64,000 nt of DNA from Ananas comosus (lineage: Eukaryota > Streptophyta > Magnoliopsida > Poales > Bromeliaceae). Positions within the stretch are counted from its first letter, which is position 1; each line of letters starts with the position of its first letter. A program made the translations under genes and the position numbers. Of the stretch, positions 47,578 through 60,288 are shown piece after piece. Where the stretch lies: the NCBI RefSeq assembly GCF_001540865.1, contig NC_033640.1:793866-857865 (forward strand), read 5' to 3'. The notes beneath the pieces were generated by a model. That model saw only the letters and a program-made list of their open reading frames with translations. It did no database searches and was not told the origin of the DNA.

Positions 47578-48455
47578 TGCAGCTGCTGCAAAAAGCCTAT
47601 GGATGGATTCAAATCAAATCAAATCAAAATCCACTTTTTTTAAAATATTGCTTTGTGTTCTTGAGCAGTTATGTGAATCTATTTTCTGTGTTAATTAGTT
47701 GTTGTTAAATTCAGATGCTTCAATCAATCAATGTAACCTTTTCACTGTTAATTTCTGTTTTTTATTTTTATTTTTATTTTTATTTTTTTTCATATGATAC
47801 TTGGTACATTTTTTCTAGCACTTCTTCAATTCTCTAGTTTTGAAAAAATATTAATAGCTTTTTTTTGTTAAAAGATACTTCTTATATAGGGAAAATTATA
47901 CTTTTGGTTCTCAAATTATGAGCCGTATGATATTTCGTTCATTAAATTTTAATTTGTTGTAACTTTTTGAGCTTACTGAATTATTACGGTTAAATCCCAC
48001 AACTCAATTTAGCTGGCTAAATATTAACAATTTATATAATTAAAAAAATTAAAATTTAAGCTTTTGATTTAAGGACCCACAAATTTATTTAAACTTTTCG
48101 TTACAGCGAAAGCTTCACATTTTTTATTTTAAAATCGCTTAAAATAAACCATTCAAGAACATTTTTTAGTGCTCAAAATAGTCATAGTACTTATGAGGCA
48201 AGAGTAAAAAACCACAACAAAAGAAACTCTATATTTCTTGATGTTTTGTTTTTGTTTTTGTTTTTGTTTTTTTTTTGAAAAAAAAAAAAAACCAAATAGG
48301 CTACATTGGTGCTACAAGAATCATGTGAGCAAAATGGAGAAGGTTAAAAATTAGTAAGGAGCCAAAAACTTGCCTAGAGATTCTCAATTGGGTCCACTAT
48401 GGTGATGTATCTTTTTAGCTTACAAATAATTACATGTGTAACTTTCTTAGGTATC

Positions 48456-48616
48456 TTTTTTTTTTTTTTTTTGAGAGAGATAGGTAGCACATTACCCGTT
48501 TTGTTTTACTTCATTTAGAAATAAACTTAGTTGAAAATGTGAATCAACTAGGATTCGAACTTGGGACCTCGGGTATCAACTAACAAACCCTTTGCCACTT
48601 ACTTTAGGAACAGTCG
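48456..48616 (-). mobile_element. tRNA-derived SINE with 10-bp target duplication
   Basis: Read on the minus strand, it has an A-box-like TGGCAAAGGG, a B-box GTTCGAATCC, a body ending GTGCTACCTATCTCTCTC and a poly(A) tail (poly-T on the plus strand at 48456-48472). CTTAGGTATC flanks both ends (48446-48455 and 48617-48626). It shares its body with the SINE at 11756-11896, so the family is dispersed in this genome. Confidence 0.75.
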
Positions 48617-49266
48617 CTTAGGTATCCTAAATTTTCAAAAACAAAGAAAAAGAGGGATGCAAATAGAATGAATTTTTACCGTATATTTTGCTTTCACTTA
48701 TCACTTCATTTGAGACTAACTAGGCGGAGAGCGAGTTTTCCACGAATTTTTGAGGAATCAGAACAAACAAAGGGAAGGAACGGGTTTTCTGCCTCATGCT
48801 CTACTTAGGATGTGTTTGATTTTCCAAAAAAAACAAAAAAAATTCAAAAATATTATGAAAACTATTTTTTTGTAGTTTTTATTTTTGAATTAAAAAATTT
48901 CAAAAAATAAAAAATTATTTTTTAAAAAAAATCAATTGGATAGAAAATACTTTTGTAGTCAAAAAAATTAAATTTTGAATTTTTTTAGAAAAATTGAATA
49001 CCTTCTTAGCTGATCGGAATGACTTCAAGATGAATTATCTTTTTTCCTTCTTTTCAGTCCCTACATGCATCCCCATTCGGAACAGATCAAGGTGGGAGCT
49101 CCATCAACCTACATCCGTTTGCATCCCTCTTAATTTAGCATTAACTATCAAAGATTAAAAAAAAAAAAATCAATATTGCCTCTAGTATTCTAAGAATTTA
49201 GAGGTGAATAACCGTTTTGTAGAGTAACAGAATAAAAAGCTTTGAGTTTAAATCATATTATATTTT

Positions 49267-49650
49267 GAAGGCTAAATTACAGAAAATCTTCCTGTCGAAA
49301 TCCGATTTTTCATTTTTCCCTCATGTCATTTAAAACTTATACTTTGTCCCCTCATAAAATGAAAGATGTTCACAGGGGTACGGTGTGAACTGTAATGATA
49401 AAATGACCATTTTGCCCTTCACCATTTTTTTTCCTTATCATGTTCAGAGAAGAAAAGGCTGAGGGCATTTTTGGTATAAAAAAATATATAATAATATTTT
49501 ATAAACGGAACCCTAACAGATTACTAACGGCAGTGGGCGAAGTGAACATTTTTCATTTTACAAGAAAGTAAAATATAGGTTTTTAAATGACGGGAGGAAA
49601 AAGTAAAAAATCGAATTTTGACAGAAAAATTTTATGTAATTTAGCCTATT
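49267..49650. mobile_element. Foldback MITE, GGCTAAATTAC ends
   Basis: The left end is GGCTAAATTACAGAAAATCT and the right end ATTTTATGTAATTTAGCC; the arms continue as inverted repeats (CCCTCATGTCATTTAAAA against TTTTTAAATGACGGGAGG). Flanking 9-mers TATTTTGAA and TATTGTGAT are only partly similar, so the target duplication has decayed. Confidence 0.6.
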
Positions 49651-50170
49651 GTGATGCTACACTCGATTAAAGTAGGAGTGAAGTAATAAAAATTCCCATA
49701 ATTATCTCTACCTAATTTCCAATTACTTAACCAAACATTATGAAAAAAAAAACACATTTAACTAACTAACTAAATCAAGTTTCAAAATGTGAGACCTAAA
49801 TAAGCTCTTACAATTAATGCTTGGCTCCTTCTAGAATATTTTTTAGCACTTTTAGTTCCCTGAGGAGGAGGGAGCCAAACTACATGTTTTTAATGCAGGA
49901 TTAATATGAAGGGGAATAATAATGGAACAAGTAGACCAAAAAAATAATAAAGGAAAAAGAGAAAGGAAAAGGTGGTCACATAATAATCCAAACTCACTCA
50001 CATGGGTGGAAAATAAATTCTCCTTTTGTATCATGAGCACAAACAAATTTATGAAGTTCACGGGTCTCTTGTTGCCTTTGTAGCAGGGACACCCACAAAA
50101 GACACTTTTTGTGATCTGTTAAAAAAAAAAAAAGAAAAAAAAAAGATGCACCTTNTTTTTTTTTTTTTTT

Positions 50171-50867
50171 GGAAAAACTTGGTTTTGTACTTTTTTTTCT
50201 TATTTTAGTATTGTATAATTTAAAATGTTTCAATTTAATACTATGTGGTTTCTTATTTTCTTACTTTAGTATTTTGTGATTTAAAGTGCATCAATTTAGT
50301 ACCCTGTGGTTTCATTTTTTTCTTTTCGTCGGCTCCTCTATTAATATTTCGTTAAATTATATACAAAAAACTTCAGATATCCTACTTAGGTTTATCGAAT
50401 ATTTACTTTAGAGTCCTTTAGTTTTAACTTTGTCATTGATTTTTTTTTACTCCGTTAATATTTCGTTAAATTATATACAAAAAACTTCATATACCCTACC
50501 TAGGTTTATCGAATATTTACTTTAGTACCCTTTGGTTTTAACTTTGTTACTGATTTTTTTTTCCTCCGTTAATATTTCGTTAAATTATATACAAAAAACT
50601 TCAGATACTCTACCTAGGTTTACCGAATATTCACTTTAGTACTCTTTAATTTTAACTTTGTCACTGATTTAACGAAAAAAATTAATGAAATAAATAATAA
50701 AAAGAGAAAAATAAAGTCACGGGATACTAAATTGATACACTTTAAACCACAGGGGACTAAAGTAAGAAAGTGCAAAACCACGGGATACTAAATTGATACA
50801 TTTTAAACCACATGGTACTAAAGTGAGAAAGTGTGAAACCACAATGACAGGTATTTGAACTTTACCC
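50171..50867. mobile_element. Mutator-like foldback MITE, 'GTGGTTTAAAGTGTATCAAG' family, copy 4, with internal triplication
   Basis: The arms carry the same modules as the other copies. In the centre a unit of about 120 bp (TTAATATTTCGTTAAATTAT, then ACTTCA(G/T)ATA, then TTTATCGAATATT) occurs three times, beginning near 50340, 50455 and 50570. This makes the copy longer than its relatives. The single N at 50155 is 16 bases from its left end. Confidence 0.65.
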
Positions 50868-50924
50868 TTTTTTTAATTTTCTTATTTATTTTTCTCATTT
50901 GGTGTTGATTTAAGAGATTTTGGT

Positions 50925-51260
50925 TTTTTTTCATTTGCATTAGCCTCCTTAATTTTTTACTATAAATAGTTTCCAATAAATTCATATTTACAGAAATAAT
51001 CCTTTTTTTATCATGCGGGCGCTATATTGGACATTAGAGAGCCATATAAGCGTTTTTAAGTTGAACGCAGTGATTTAGTCACTGTTTGCGGTAATTCAGT
51101 CAACATGTTTAAATACAATGACTAAATTTTTCGCGTTCAATTTAATATGACCTCTTTCTGTTCAACGTGGTGCTTGTATTGCGGAAAAAAAGATTATTTC
51201 TACAAATATAAATACATTCTGCGGAGAAAAAATTCAAGGGGCTAAATACAAAAAAAAAAA
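50925..51260. mobile_element. Foldback MITE related to 5160-5460
   Basis: The arms include TTTCCAATAAATTCATATTTAC... and the complementary CAAATATAAATACATTCTGC region. The central part has TTTAGTCACTGT and its partner ACAATGACTAAAT. The same motifs occur in the same order at 5160-5460. Confidence 0.5.
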
Positions 51261-52853
51261 CCTTGGTACTACGTTTGTGCTTTAGCACATTTTTCATTTT
51301 ACCATTCTATGATTTAAAATATTATATTTTACCATAAGAGCATATTAGTAAGAGCAGCAAAGCGATACTTTTTTGTACACTACTGGACTGTAAAATCGCA
51401 TATTGTGCTACTCTGAGATTTGAAAAAAATATCGCTTTACTGTCCCGCTAAATGATAAGTTATTATGGTGAAACAACGATAAAATTATAGAATAATTATG
51501 ATAAAATTATTTTATTTTTAAACTATGGCATGGTTAAGTGAAAATGTGATAAACCACATGTGGCAAATTGAAGTGTACTTTAAAAAATCATTTTAGTTAA
51601 TTAGATTATTAGGACCGAAAACGGGCCGGGTCGGGTCAAACCATGTCGGGCTAAAGCTCGAGGTTCGGGTCCGGTCCGGCCCACTCAAAGTATTAAAAGT
51701 CCAAGTGATTCTTTTTCGTAGACTTAGGACGTGTTTGGTTCTCTGAAAAATATTTGAAAAAAAAAATTTTTGATAAGAAAAATATTTTTTGTTCCTTTGA
51801 TGGAGAAAAATATATTTTTCACAAGATTTTATGAAAAAAATCTCCTTCTCATTTTTGTCTTAAATTTTTTATTTAAAAAACAAAAAAATGAAAAAAAATA
51901 TTTTTTATAATTTTTTTCGAAAAATAGCTTCCACCCTCTTATAAATATAAATGTAAAAATAAAATATATTCAATATAACAATATTAAGAATAATTCTCTA
52001 TGTAGCTTAAATTTTTACAAAATAATTATTATTTTCTAACTATGAATTAAAGCTAAAACATTTTTCTCTTAATTTTGTTCCCCGTTTTCACTATAGATCA
52101 TTTTGGTTTGACTATACATTATTTAATTTTTTTAAAAAAATTTTAATTTTAATATCTAAAATTTTAATTTGTTTGATCTTGGTCATTTGCTTGTTCCCTG
52201 ATACAAAATTTAAGTATATAAAATATACTAATTAAATTTATAAATATAAACACCGCATTCGAAATTTGAAATTGCAAAATCATTAACGAAATCAAATCAA
52301 ATAAATTATAAATTTAGATTAGTAAAATCAAATATTTTTAAAAATAAATAATTGATAGTTAAAATAAATTGTATATATTTTTATATTTATATTTATATTT
52401 ATATTTTTTGTTTCTTCACCTAAATTCCAAACAAAGAGGCAGGTCGGTAGGTGGCCCGTAAATGCATAAAATAATACATGTGTGTGTGGGGACCACACAC
52501 ACATCCACCGTTCAACCTCATCAAACCAACCCACTTTGGGGTCATCTGGGCCGTCCATCAGTCAGAAATCATGCCATGCACCCGGTGCGCGGTGCGTACG
52601 CATTTTTTATTTTGGATTAATTGCATACAGCTCCCTATAAATACATCGAATAATAAATATATTCCTACAAAAAGTTCAACTTTTTATATTTAGCCTTGCA
52701 AAATATGAGTAATGTACATATTTTGAAGGATAATTATGATATTAATGGTTTTATGTGGGTATTTATAATATTTTTAACCTTTTGCAGAGTACTTGTGAAT
52801 TAAATATTTTCATATATTTGTTAAGAGTGACAAACAAGTTTTTGCCAACCGTT

Positions 52854-53356
52854 GGAGCCTATTTGGTTTCTCGAAAAATACCCTAGAAAACTTATTTTAG
52901 GGTGGAAAATTTTTTTTCGTGTATTTGGTTTGCAGGAAAAGTTGATTTTTTGAAAAATAATTTTTCACATTTTAGGAAAAAATTTTCTTTTCATTTTTCA
53001 TTTTGTTCGGAAATTTTTTTTTTTTCTTATGAACGTGTTTTGAGGAGTAAAAACGAAAATTTTTAGTATATATTTACCATCCAACCGTCATCTTAATCAT
53101 CTTTATCTTCCCAAACTATATGCGTAATTATCTCCATTTCTTATCTGTTAATCATCTTCATCTCCTTTATGAAACTATTTTATCTAAACCAAATTATACT
53201 TAAAATTATTTTTATTTACTTAATTATTATTACTTATATTATAAATAATTTATGACGTCTAACCAAACAGCAGAAACTAAAAACTTTCTTTTCCACGAAA
53301 AACTTTTTGCTCCGAAAATAATTTTCTACTATTTTTCGAGAAACCAAATAGGCCCT
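52854..53356. mobile_element. Terminal-inverted-repeat MITE, GGNCCTATTTGGTTTCTCG ends
   Basis: The left end reads GGAGCCTATTTGGTTTCTCG and the right end CGAGAAACCAAATAGGCCC, an almost exact inverted repeat that continues as AAAATA/TATTTTT. The type resembles hAT-like MITEs of plant genomes. No clean 8-bp target duplication was seen. Confidence 0.6.
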
Positions 53357-53838
53357 TAGCAATTCATTAAAGGCTTATTTTGATTTTTCATAATTTTATC
53401 ATATTCAGATACTTTTATTATTTTTTTAAAAAAATTTACCTTTATATAAGGATATTTGGGCACATTTTTTTATATCCTAAATCCAATAAATAAATTTTGT
53501 CCTAAAAAGAAAAAGAGCTCGAATTGATGTATATTTGTATAAATTATATCAAAAGATATATCCAATAAAAGCATTTTACCAATGTAAATACTAAATGTTA
53601 ATTACGGTGCATGAGATGTACTGGTACATCTGGTGCACGCAACAGTTTCTCGTATCATAAGCTCCCCCTTTTTGCCACGTCATGAACCCTAAAATAATAA
53701 TTAAAAAAACTACGAAAATAAAAAAAAATCATAAATTTAATTATTAATAATTAATTTATAAATAAATATACCTATATAAATCCCCCCAATTACGAGTCAA
53801 AAAAAAAAAAAAAACGAAAAACTCCGCGATCACCCCTA

Positions 53839-53841
<3 letters not shown>

Positions 53842-53873
<32 letters not shown>
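53842..53873. repeat. (CT)n tract in the 5' UTR of the zinc-finger gene
   Basis: A pure CT array ends about 10 bases upstream of the ATG at 53883, the usual place for plant pyrimidine-rich 5' leaders. Confidence 0.8.
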
Positions 53874-53876
<3 letters not shown>

Positions 53877-53882
53877 CAATTC

Positions 53883-56800
53883 ATGGCGACCACCTCGGAA
53901 TCGACGACGACGACGACGATAACATGCGATCACTGGTGATTGCCCCAAGTTTTCACTTCATTTTCTTTCGATTTATCCCAAATTTGGTGTTGATCGATCT
54001 AATCCTCTCGTTCGATCGATCGATATTCGGATCTTCGATTTGGGGGTTACTTTTTTGGACCTTGGATTGGGGATCGTAGATTTGGCTTCGCAATTAGTTT
54101 CAGTTTCTCATTTTTATGTGATTAGGGGTCTTTTTATGTTAGCATGTAGCAATCTATGTATATCTAACATGATTGAGCTAAATCACTTTGACTTCTATTT
54201 CTTGTTGTTATGTGATTTTAGGTATTTTTTGATGTTAGCGTGTAGCACTCTATGTATAAATCACGTAGCTTCCATTTCTCATTTTATGTGATTTTAGGGA
54301 TTTTTTAGGTAGCATGTAGCAATCTTTGTATTACTCACTTGATTGAGCTAAGTCACTTAGCTTTAATTTCTCACTTTTATGTGATTTTAGGGTTTTTTTT
54401 TATGTGAGCATGTAGCAAACTATGTATATGTATATCTCACATGATTCAGCTAAATCACTTAGCTTCAATTTCTCATTTTTATGTGATTATAGGTTTTTTC
54501 TTTTTTTCTTTTTTTTTAAATGTTAGCATGTAGCAATCTATGCATATCTCTCATGATTATGAGGCTCTCATATCTCAATCGCCCCACTTACATGAAAAAG
54601 TGGGTAAAAATCTAAGGAGAAGCCTTAATTGTAACCCATTTTGTAATCGACCCCTCAAGTTTAAATTTTCTTTCTTTTTGTTTTTTGAGTGATGCATGCT
54701 TAGTGTTTGATTATTTTGACTTGAATTATTTCGGTCGTTTGTATTGGAGATTTTGCTAAAAGTAAACAACTTGTTATCTATCGAATGTTAATTACAATTA
54801 GAATGAACATTGCCATTAACTAAGGAACTGGAAAAACCGTTTAAGTTTAATGAAATAGCTATTAAGTTTAGGGAATCTTCAATTTATTTCGTGTGAACGA
54901 CTTGAATAAAGATAATCAAAAGTTGAAGGGGTTTCAGTGCAGAAAATAAATTTAGGGATATATTTCACAAAAGCCTATAATTTGAGGGGATCTCCGTACA
55001 AATTTACCTAATCAATTTCAACCCTGAACTTTAGTACTGTCTCAAATAAGCCCGAAAATTTGGGTTGATTGTAAAATTTTGATGCAAAATTTTATTTGGA
55101 TGATAATGTTATGTTGTTGACATGTTGCATCTAGTGAAACTGCTAGATGTCCCAACAATTGAGGATGAATCTTGTCGAACAAACTGTAAACTAAGAGTAC
55201 AAAATGGATATAAATACAATTGAAAATTTAGAATCAACCTAGTTGAGTTGTTGAAAATAGAATACGGTAAAGAAAAAGGTTACAGAAAGGACGCAATAAG
55301 TTGGTATAGTAGAGGTTGTAGCTTTAGAATGAACTTACAGAGTGATAAGATCAAAGCTTTTTACTAGAAGTGCCTTGTGAAGATAATGGTTTTTTGAGTT
55401 TGATGAATGTTCGGACTTTAGTTTCCAATGACCTATTGTTATGGGAAAACCAACTAAAGCTAAAGCTCTTGCGGCATCAATTAGATAGATGACATGATAA
55501 TCTTTGTATATTAATAATATTTATAGTTCATGCTATAACATGAAGTAGACTTAAGCCTAATTTAAAAAATAAGGTGCTGAGAGATAAGTATGGACGGCCT
55601 TTGTTATTAAGGCATTTTTAGATGCTTGAGTGATTTGACATGTCAATATCTACACAATCTTGTGCTCCGTTACATATAATTAAGTAGCTTTTGTACTTTT
55701 GCTACTGCCACTACCGCTAGACATTCTAATGCAATTCATGATTTTATGAAGGTAAAGAATGAAAATTATGTTTGAGGAAGACTATTTTTTGGGAAATTGC
55801 TTTGCCTAATACCTTGGATGATTTTGTTATTTATCAGTGAGAGAGACATTCCAACTTCAAACATCGATTTGCACTATGCACACTGCTCTCGCAATCTTCA
55901 AAAGTGTTCAGTATGTGGAGATATGGTTCCACGAAAGCTTCTTGATGAACATTACGACGAAAGCCACGCTCCGGTAAATTACTGATGATCCAAACATATC
56001 AGTTTTTCTAGGTTCCTTATTCTGTGGATGCTCTGGGTGCTGTCTTTAATAAATGTTGATCCAATAATTTGTTTCTTTCCTATTTTTACTTTATGAACTG
56101 TATTTCATCAACAGTAAGTATATCTTTGCCCACTAATGCTGGAATTTTTTGAGTGGAAAGTCGTTCTTACACCTTCCTATTCTTGCTTAACAGAAAAGAA
56201 GGAAAAAAAAAATTGTAACTTCACCTCATCCATTTTAATCAAATTGCCTATAATTGATTTTCTGTTCTTCAGAGATAACTGGCAGTAAAGTCTAATCTTA
56301 ATAAATACTGGTACTTTCCAATATTCCACTTGCACATATGCTTCTAACCTTAAGCATTATGGATCTTGTAGCATACCTTATTAGCGAGCCTCCTTGCAAA
56401 GGCGATTCTCTCATATCTTTTCTCTTCTCCCACATAGTGCAAATAGTAAAGTCTGCAGCTTATTAGTTTCCTTTGCAGCTATACCAGTGAGCACTTTCTT
56501 ATATCTCAGTTTCGATACTGTTCATAACTTCATACCTGCCTAAGCAGTCGTATATAAGCCACTGATGTGTCCAATCTCTGGCAATCTTGTGCAATTTAGA
56601 AAGCTGAATTTCTAGAGAATAATCTCTTATCCGAATATCATTCCAAAAACCTAGTGTCTTTCCCATCTCCCAACCTTACCCAGATCCTACTCGTAAGTTC
56701 CCTAAATTTGCCCGAACGCCTCCCAAGAAGTAAGAATAGGTTTAATACAGTTCAAAGCCATTATATATTTCCTGTTATCTCTGCAGTTGTTAGCCAGAAT

Positions 56801-58996
56801 TGTTCTTTTCCAGATGAAACTGCAAGAAGTTGCTTCTTATTCTGCACCGCTACTTACATACCAAAGCTTTGTTAATTGGACACTAGCGGTGTATCTAAGA
56901 TTTTTGATGCATAAAAATATCTTAATCATCGTTCTAATAAGCAGCCATGTAACAGCTGCTGTGATAGAAATCCAGTCTCAAGCATTTGACTTTCGAATGC
57001 AGCAAAAAAGACAATTTACCTTGAAAGAGAAAACAAATCAGTAAACCACATATGTATCTTTCTCCCTTGGTTTTAGCGTTATCCTATATTATATCATAGC
57101 CAAAAATCTATGTTGGACTATATGTAGTCCATATAAAATTACTGTTACTGGGACTTTTATCTGATTATTTTTATCTTTCTTTTGTTGTCGATTTAGCCTC
57201 CTTACTTTTGTTAATAGCTTTTAAATTCATATGAGATGGTAATCAGCTTAATCTCCCCCTCGTTCAGGTGAATTGCTCACTATGCAGCGAGACTATAGAA
57301 CGTGAGGCTTGGCCTCTTCATAAAGGTGAAAAATGCCCGCAAAGAATTGTTACATGTGAATATTGTGAGTTTCCATTACCAGCGGTTGATCTCTTTAAAC
57401 ATCAGGTATTTTTATATTTAGTCCGGACGGGAATGAAATTTTAAATTTGTTTCCAAGCACGTCCCATTGTGATCTGATTGATTGTAAACTTATAGGAAAT
57501 TTGTGGAAACCGAACGGAGTACTGCGACATGTGCAATAAGTATGTTAGACTCCGAGAACAGATTGACCACGAAATCCAGTTCCATAGCAACTCAAATGGC
57601 ACCGCAGAGTCTTCGAGGTAGACCTGTGGAAATTTATTCTTTGTTATTTTACTTCAATCATCTTTATATTTTTTTAATTTTTCCATGATTTTCATTTTTC
57701 CCCTAATAAAACGTGGAAATATCTATATCCCATTTAAAATATAAAATTTCATCACTTCGGTTTCTTTCTTAAAACTTCCTTATTAGGCAATAGGTACAGT
57801 TTATTGCAAACTTCAGGGGCTGGAATTGTTAAATTCTTGACCGCATTTTAGGCTTCATATTATTACCCATCTATCGCTGATCTTTACTTATCATTGTAGG
57901 CAATTTAATGAATTAAGCTTCTAGGTTGTGATCACTTTTCAAATTACTATGAAGTTTTCATACTTGTTTCTTGTCGGTTAACGAATAGGAAATCTATTCC
58001 ATCCCCATTTATGCAGTGTTTAGTTAGGGAATAGGGTGGGGATAATCATAGATTTTCCCTGTATCGCCCTAAATATCCCAATATTGAATTGCCACATTGA
58101 ATTTCCGTAGCCGTGCTATTCCCGGGCAAAGCAATTCCAAGGAATACGGTGGAAAATATCCCAAACTAATCACTATTATTTCAATATTTCTAACCAAACA
58201 AAGCAGGGATAATACGAGGAACTAGTATTTTTGTTATGGATATTTGCACTATACCCCGTATATTAATCCCGAACCCAAACATTACCTTGATGTTGACTTG
58301 CTCCTCAAAACCCGTCCCTCTTATACTTCAAAACCTTTCATACATATTTGCATGTGCATTATTTGATTGCGCATGGATGTCGACAAATCTGAAGTAGTAT
58401 AGAGGTTCCAAACCAATGTTAACCACACTTGAGTAATTCCCTTCAACTAGGTCTTGTATTTTAAGCTGATGTTACCACGCCAAAATGCTTGTTCGCAGTT
58501 CCCATGAGTAGCATTTAAGCTTCAATATACCAACCAATGATGCCTAGAGAGAAACCAGTATTGTGGGTACGGTACGTCGTGGTAACCTAGAAAGTGTCTT
58601 CTGCTTTCTACGGAGACATTTAATTTTGAATTTTGAATCAGCCATAGATGGCTTAAACTGCTGGTTCCAGATGAAATTATCGTAAAATTTGGCATTTAGC
58701 AAGTTTCTAGTAGCTCTACTGGTTTAAAATTATTGTAAAATTTGTGGTTTCGGAGTCAAAGAAAACAGAATCGAACTATTTCGTATCAGTGTCATTTACT
58801 TTTGGGGACTCATTATGTCTTCTTTTTTGTTTGAAGCACGAGGGGAATACCCGAGCGGGAAGAGCGCGCTCCGCGAAGGCAAGCTCGCGGGTCGTCGCAC
58901 AAGAAGTTGCTCTTCACGATCGCGATAACTGGTTTTGCCGTGCTGCTCGGGTCGTTCCTTTTCCAGAGACGAGTGGAAAATCATCAGCCGCAGTAG
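53883..58996 (+). CDS. TRAF-type / XAF1-like zinc-finger protein with C-terminal membrane anchor
   Basis: Five exons join in frame: 53883-53935, 55838-55973, 57268-57405, 57496-57617 and 58837-58996, giving 202 aa. The N-terminus (MATTSES, poly-Thr) is followed by successive Cys/His fingers: CDHC...HYAHC, CSVCGDMVPRKLLDEHYDESH, CSLCSETIEREAWPLHKGEKC, CEYCEFPLPAVDLFKH and CDMCNKYVRLREQIDHEIQFH. These match the TRAF-type finger array of XAF1/TRAFD1-like plant proteins. After a basic stretch (ERAPRRQARGSSHKK), residues 174-192 are hydrophobic (LLFTIAITGFAVLLGSFLF), then RRVENHQPQ and stop, so the protein looks tail-anchored. The correct last exon is a short frame at 58837-58996; a longer overlapping open frame there is spurious. 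Intron 1 (1.9 kb) contains a five-unit minisatellite. Animal relatives act in apoptosis and innate signalling; the plant role is not known to me. Confidence 0.9.
54091..54560. repeat. Minisatellite of about five degenerate units (75-120 bp) in intron 1 of the zinc-finger gene
   Basis: Each unit carries TTTATGTGATT, then TAGGNNTTTTT, then GTTAGCATGTAGCAATCTATG, then CATGATTGAGCTAAATCAC. Units start near 54110, 54208, 54283, 54378 and 54477. Repeated ATTTTAGG words resemble splice acceptors, but no exon is supported here. Confidence 0.75.
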
Positions 58997-59358
58997 CTGT
59001 CGAAATGCGCCGTCGAACATCTGGGGCTATCTCTGTGTATTTTCCCCACGAAAGAGATGATAGAACCCATTTAAATTTGTATACGGCGGCTAGAAAAAAA
59101 GGAAAAAAAAACTAAAATGGGAAGTATGAGTAGTAGTCCCTGGGAACTCCGTTAAGCATAACTTCATCAGGTCTAACCTCTGAAGCATTTTCTATTTATC
59201 GTCGCGGTAATAATTTATTGCCTTTTGTATCTCCGTTAATATGCCTATTTCATATGCTTTTATGGTTATTTTCGTCGCGAATGGACATTTATACGTGTGA
59301 TATTGGTGCTCCCCTAAATGTGACTCTTGTTTTTCCTCTTTTTCTTTTTCGTTATATA

Positions 59359-59393
<35 letters not shown>

Positions 59394-59932
59394 GTTGAGT
59401 TAGAATACTATCAGTAGTAAACGAGCCGTTTTACTACCGATTTGTTTTCGATGATAGAACTTCCAAATTGACGATCGGCTCCGTTGAACATGATCTATAC
59501 CACTTGAAGTGTTTAGAAATCAAATTTCAAATCTTTTCGACATCATTTGCCTAATGATCAAAGGGTTTCAAAATTTGTAATTTTAATGGTCGATAAGAGG
59601 CGTTTTCTCGTTTAACGGCGTAAAGATATCCAAATCAATTGAATTTTTGTTAGAAAATTCTTTAAACTATTTAAAACAAGATCTATACTCTTGATCTTGA
59701 TTACAAGACTCCTATCATCATTTTTTAAAAAGTATTCATTTTCAGCCATTCATTTTTTTGTTCACTTGATGGATAAAAGAACAATATCGAAAGTGCGTGA
59801 AATTTGATTTCTAGGTAGTTTAAATGATTTAGATTATATTTAACGGAGCCGACCGTCAATTTGGAAGCTCTATCATCGAAAACAAATCGGTAGTAAAACG
59901 GCTCGTTTACTACCGATAGTATTCTAGCTCAA

Positions 59933-59937
<5 letters not shown>
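59394..59937. mobile_element. Long-inverted-repeat MITE, best-preserved copy, inside (TA)n/(CT)n arrays
   Basis: The arms are about 90 bases long with only about four mismatches. The left starts TTGAGTTAGAATACTATCAG and the right ends CTATAGTATTCTAGCTCAA-like (GATAGTATTCTAGCTCAA). They continue through GTAAACGAGCCGTTTTACTA and its complement. (TA)n borders the left (59353-59391) and (CT)n(TA)n the right (59938-59985). It has no coding capacity. Confidence 0.85.
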
Positions 59938-59989
<52 letters not shown>

Positions 59990-60288
59990 GGTATTTAAAT
60001 CTGTGAAATTCATACAACATTAATGCGTATATGTGAATGCAATTCTTTTTTGAAAGTAATCAAATTTCGGTGCGATTCTGCTGCTTAACCCCAAATTTCT
60101 CTTTTTATTGGAAAAGCTGGGAACTTGTTAGGTTGAGCCCACTCTTATAGTTTATTAGAATAGAACCCATGTTTTGCTGGGTAGATAGTATTTCAATCAA
60201 TTAATATATATAATTTTTAAAATTTTAAAATTGAAAAAATTATAATGAAAAATACAAAACCAACTTATATATATATTCTTTTATAGAT

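Larger units (their letters stand above)
47578..53882. other. Repeat-rich spacer between the receptor-like kinase and the zinc-finger gene
   Basis: No gene is visible. The spacer contains a SINE (48456-48616), foldback MITEs (49267-49650, 50171-50867, 50925-51260, 52854-53356) and a single-N join at 50155 between A-rich and T-rich homopolymers. Positions 51720-52440 are AT-rich without clear boundaries. Confidence 0.55.

Noticed and set aside
58744..59115. 123-codon open frame at the 3' end of the zinc-finger gene
   Set aside because: It overlaps the true last exon in a different phase. The spliced frame (58837-58996) joins the previous exon correctly and gives a hydrophobic tail.
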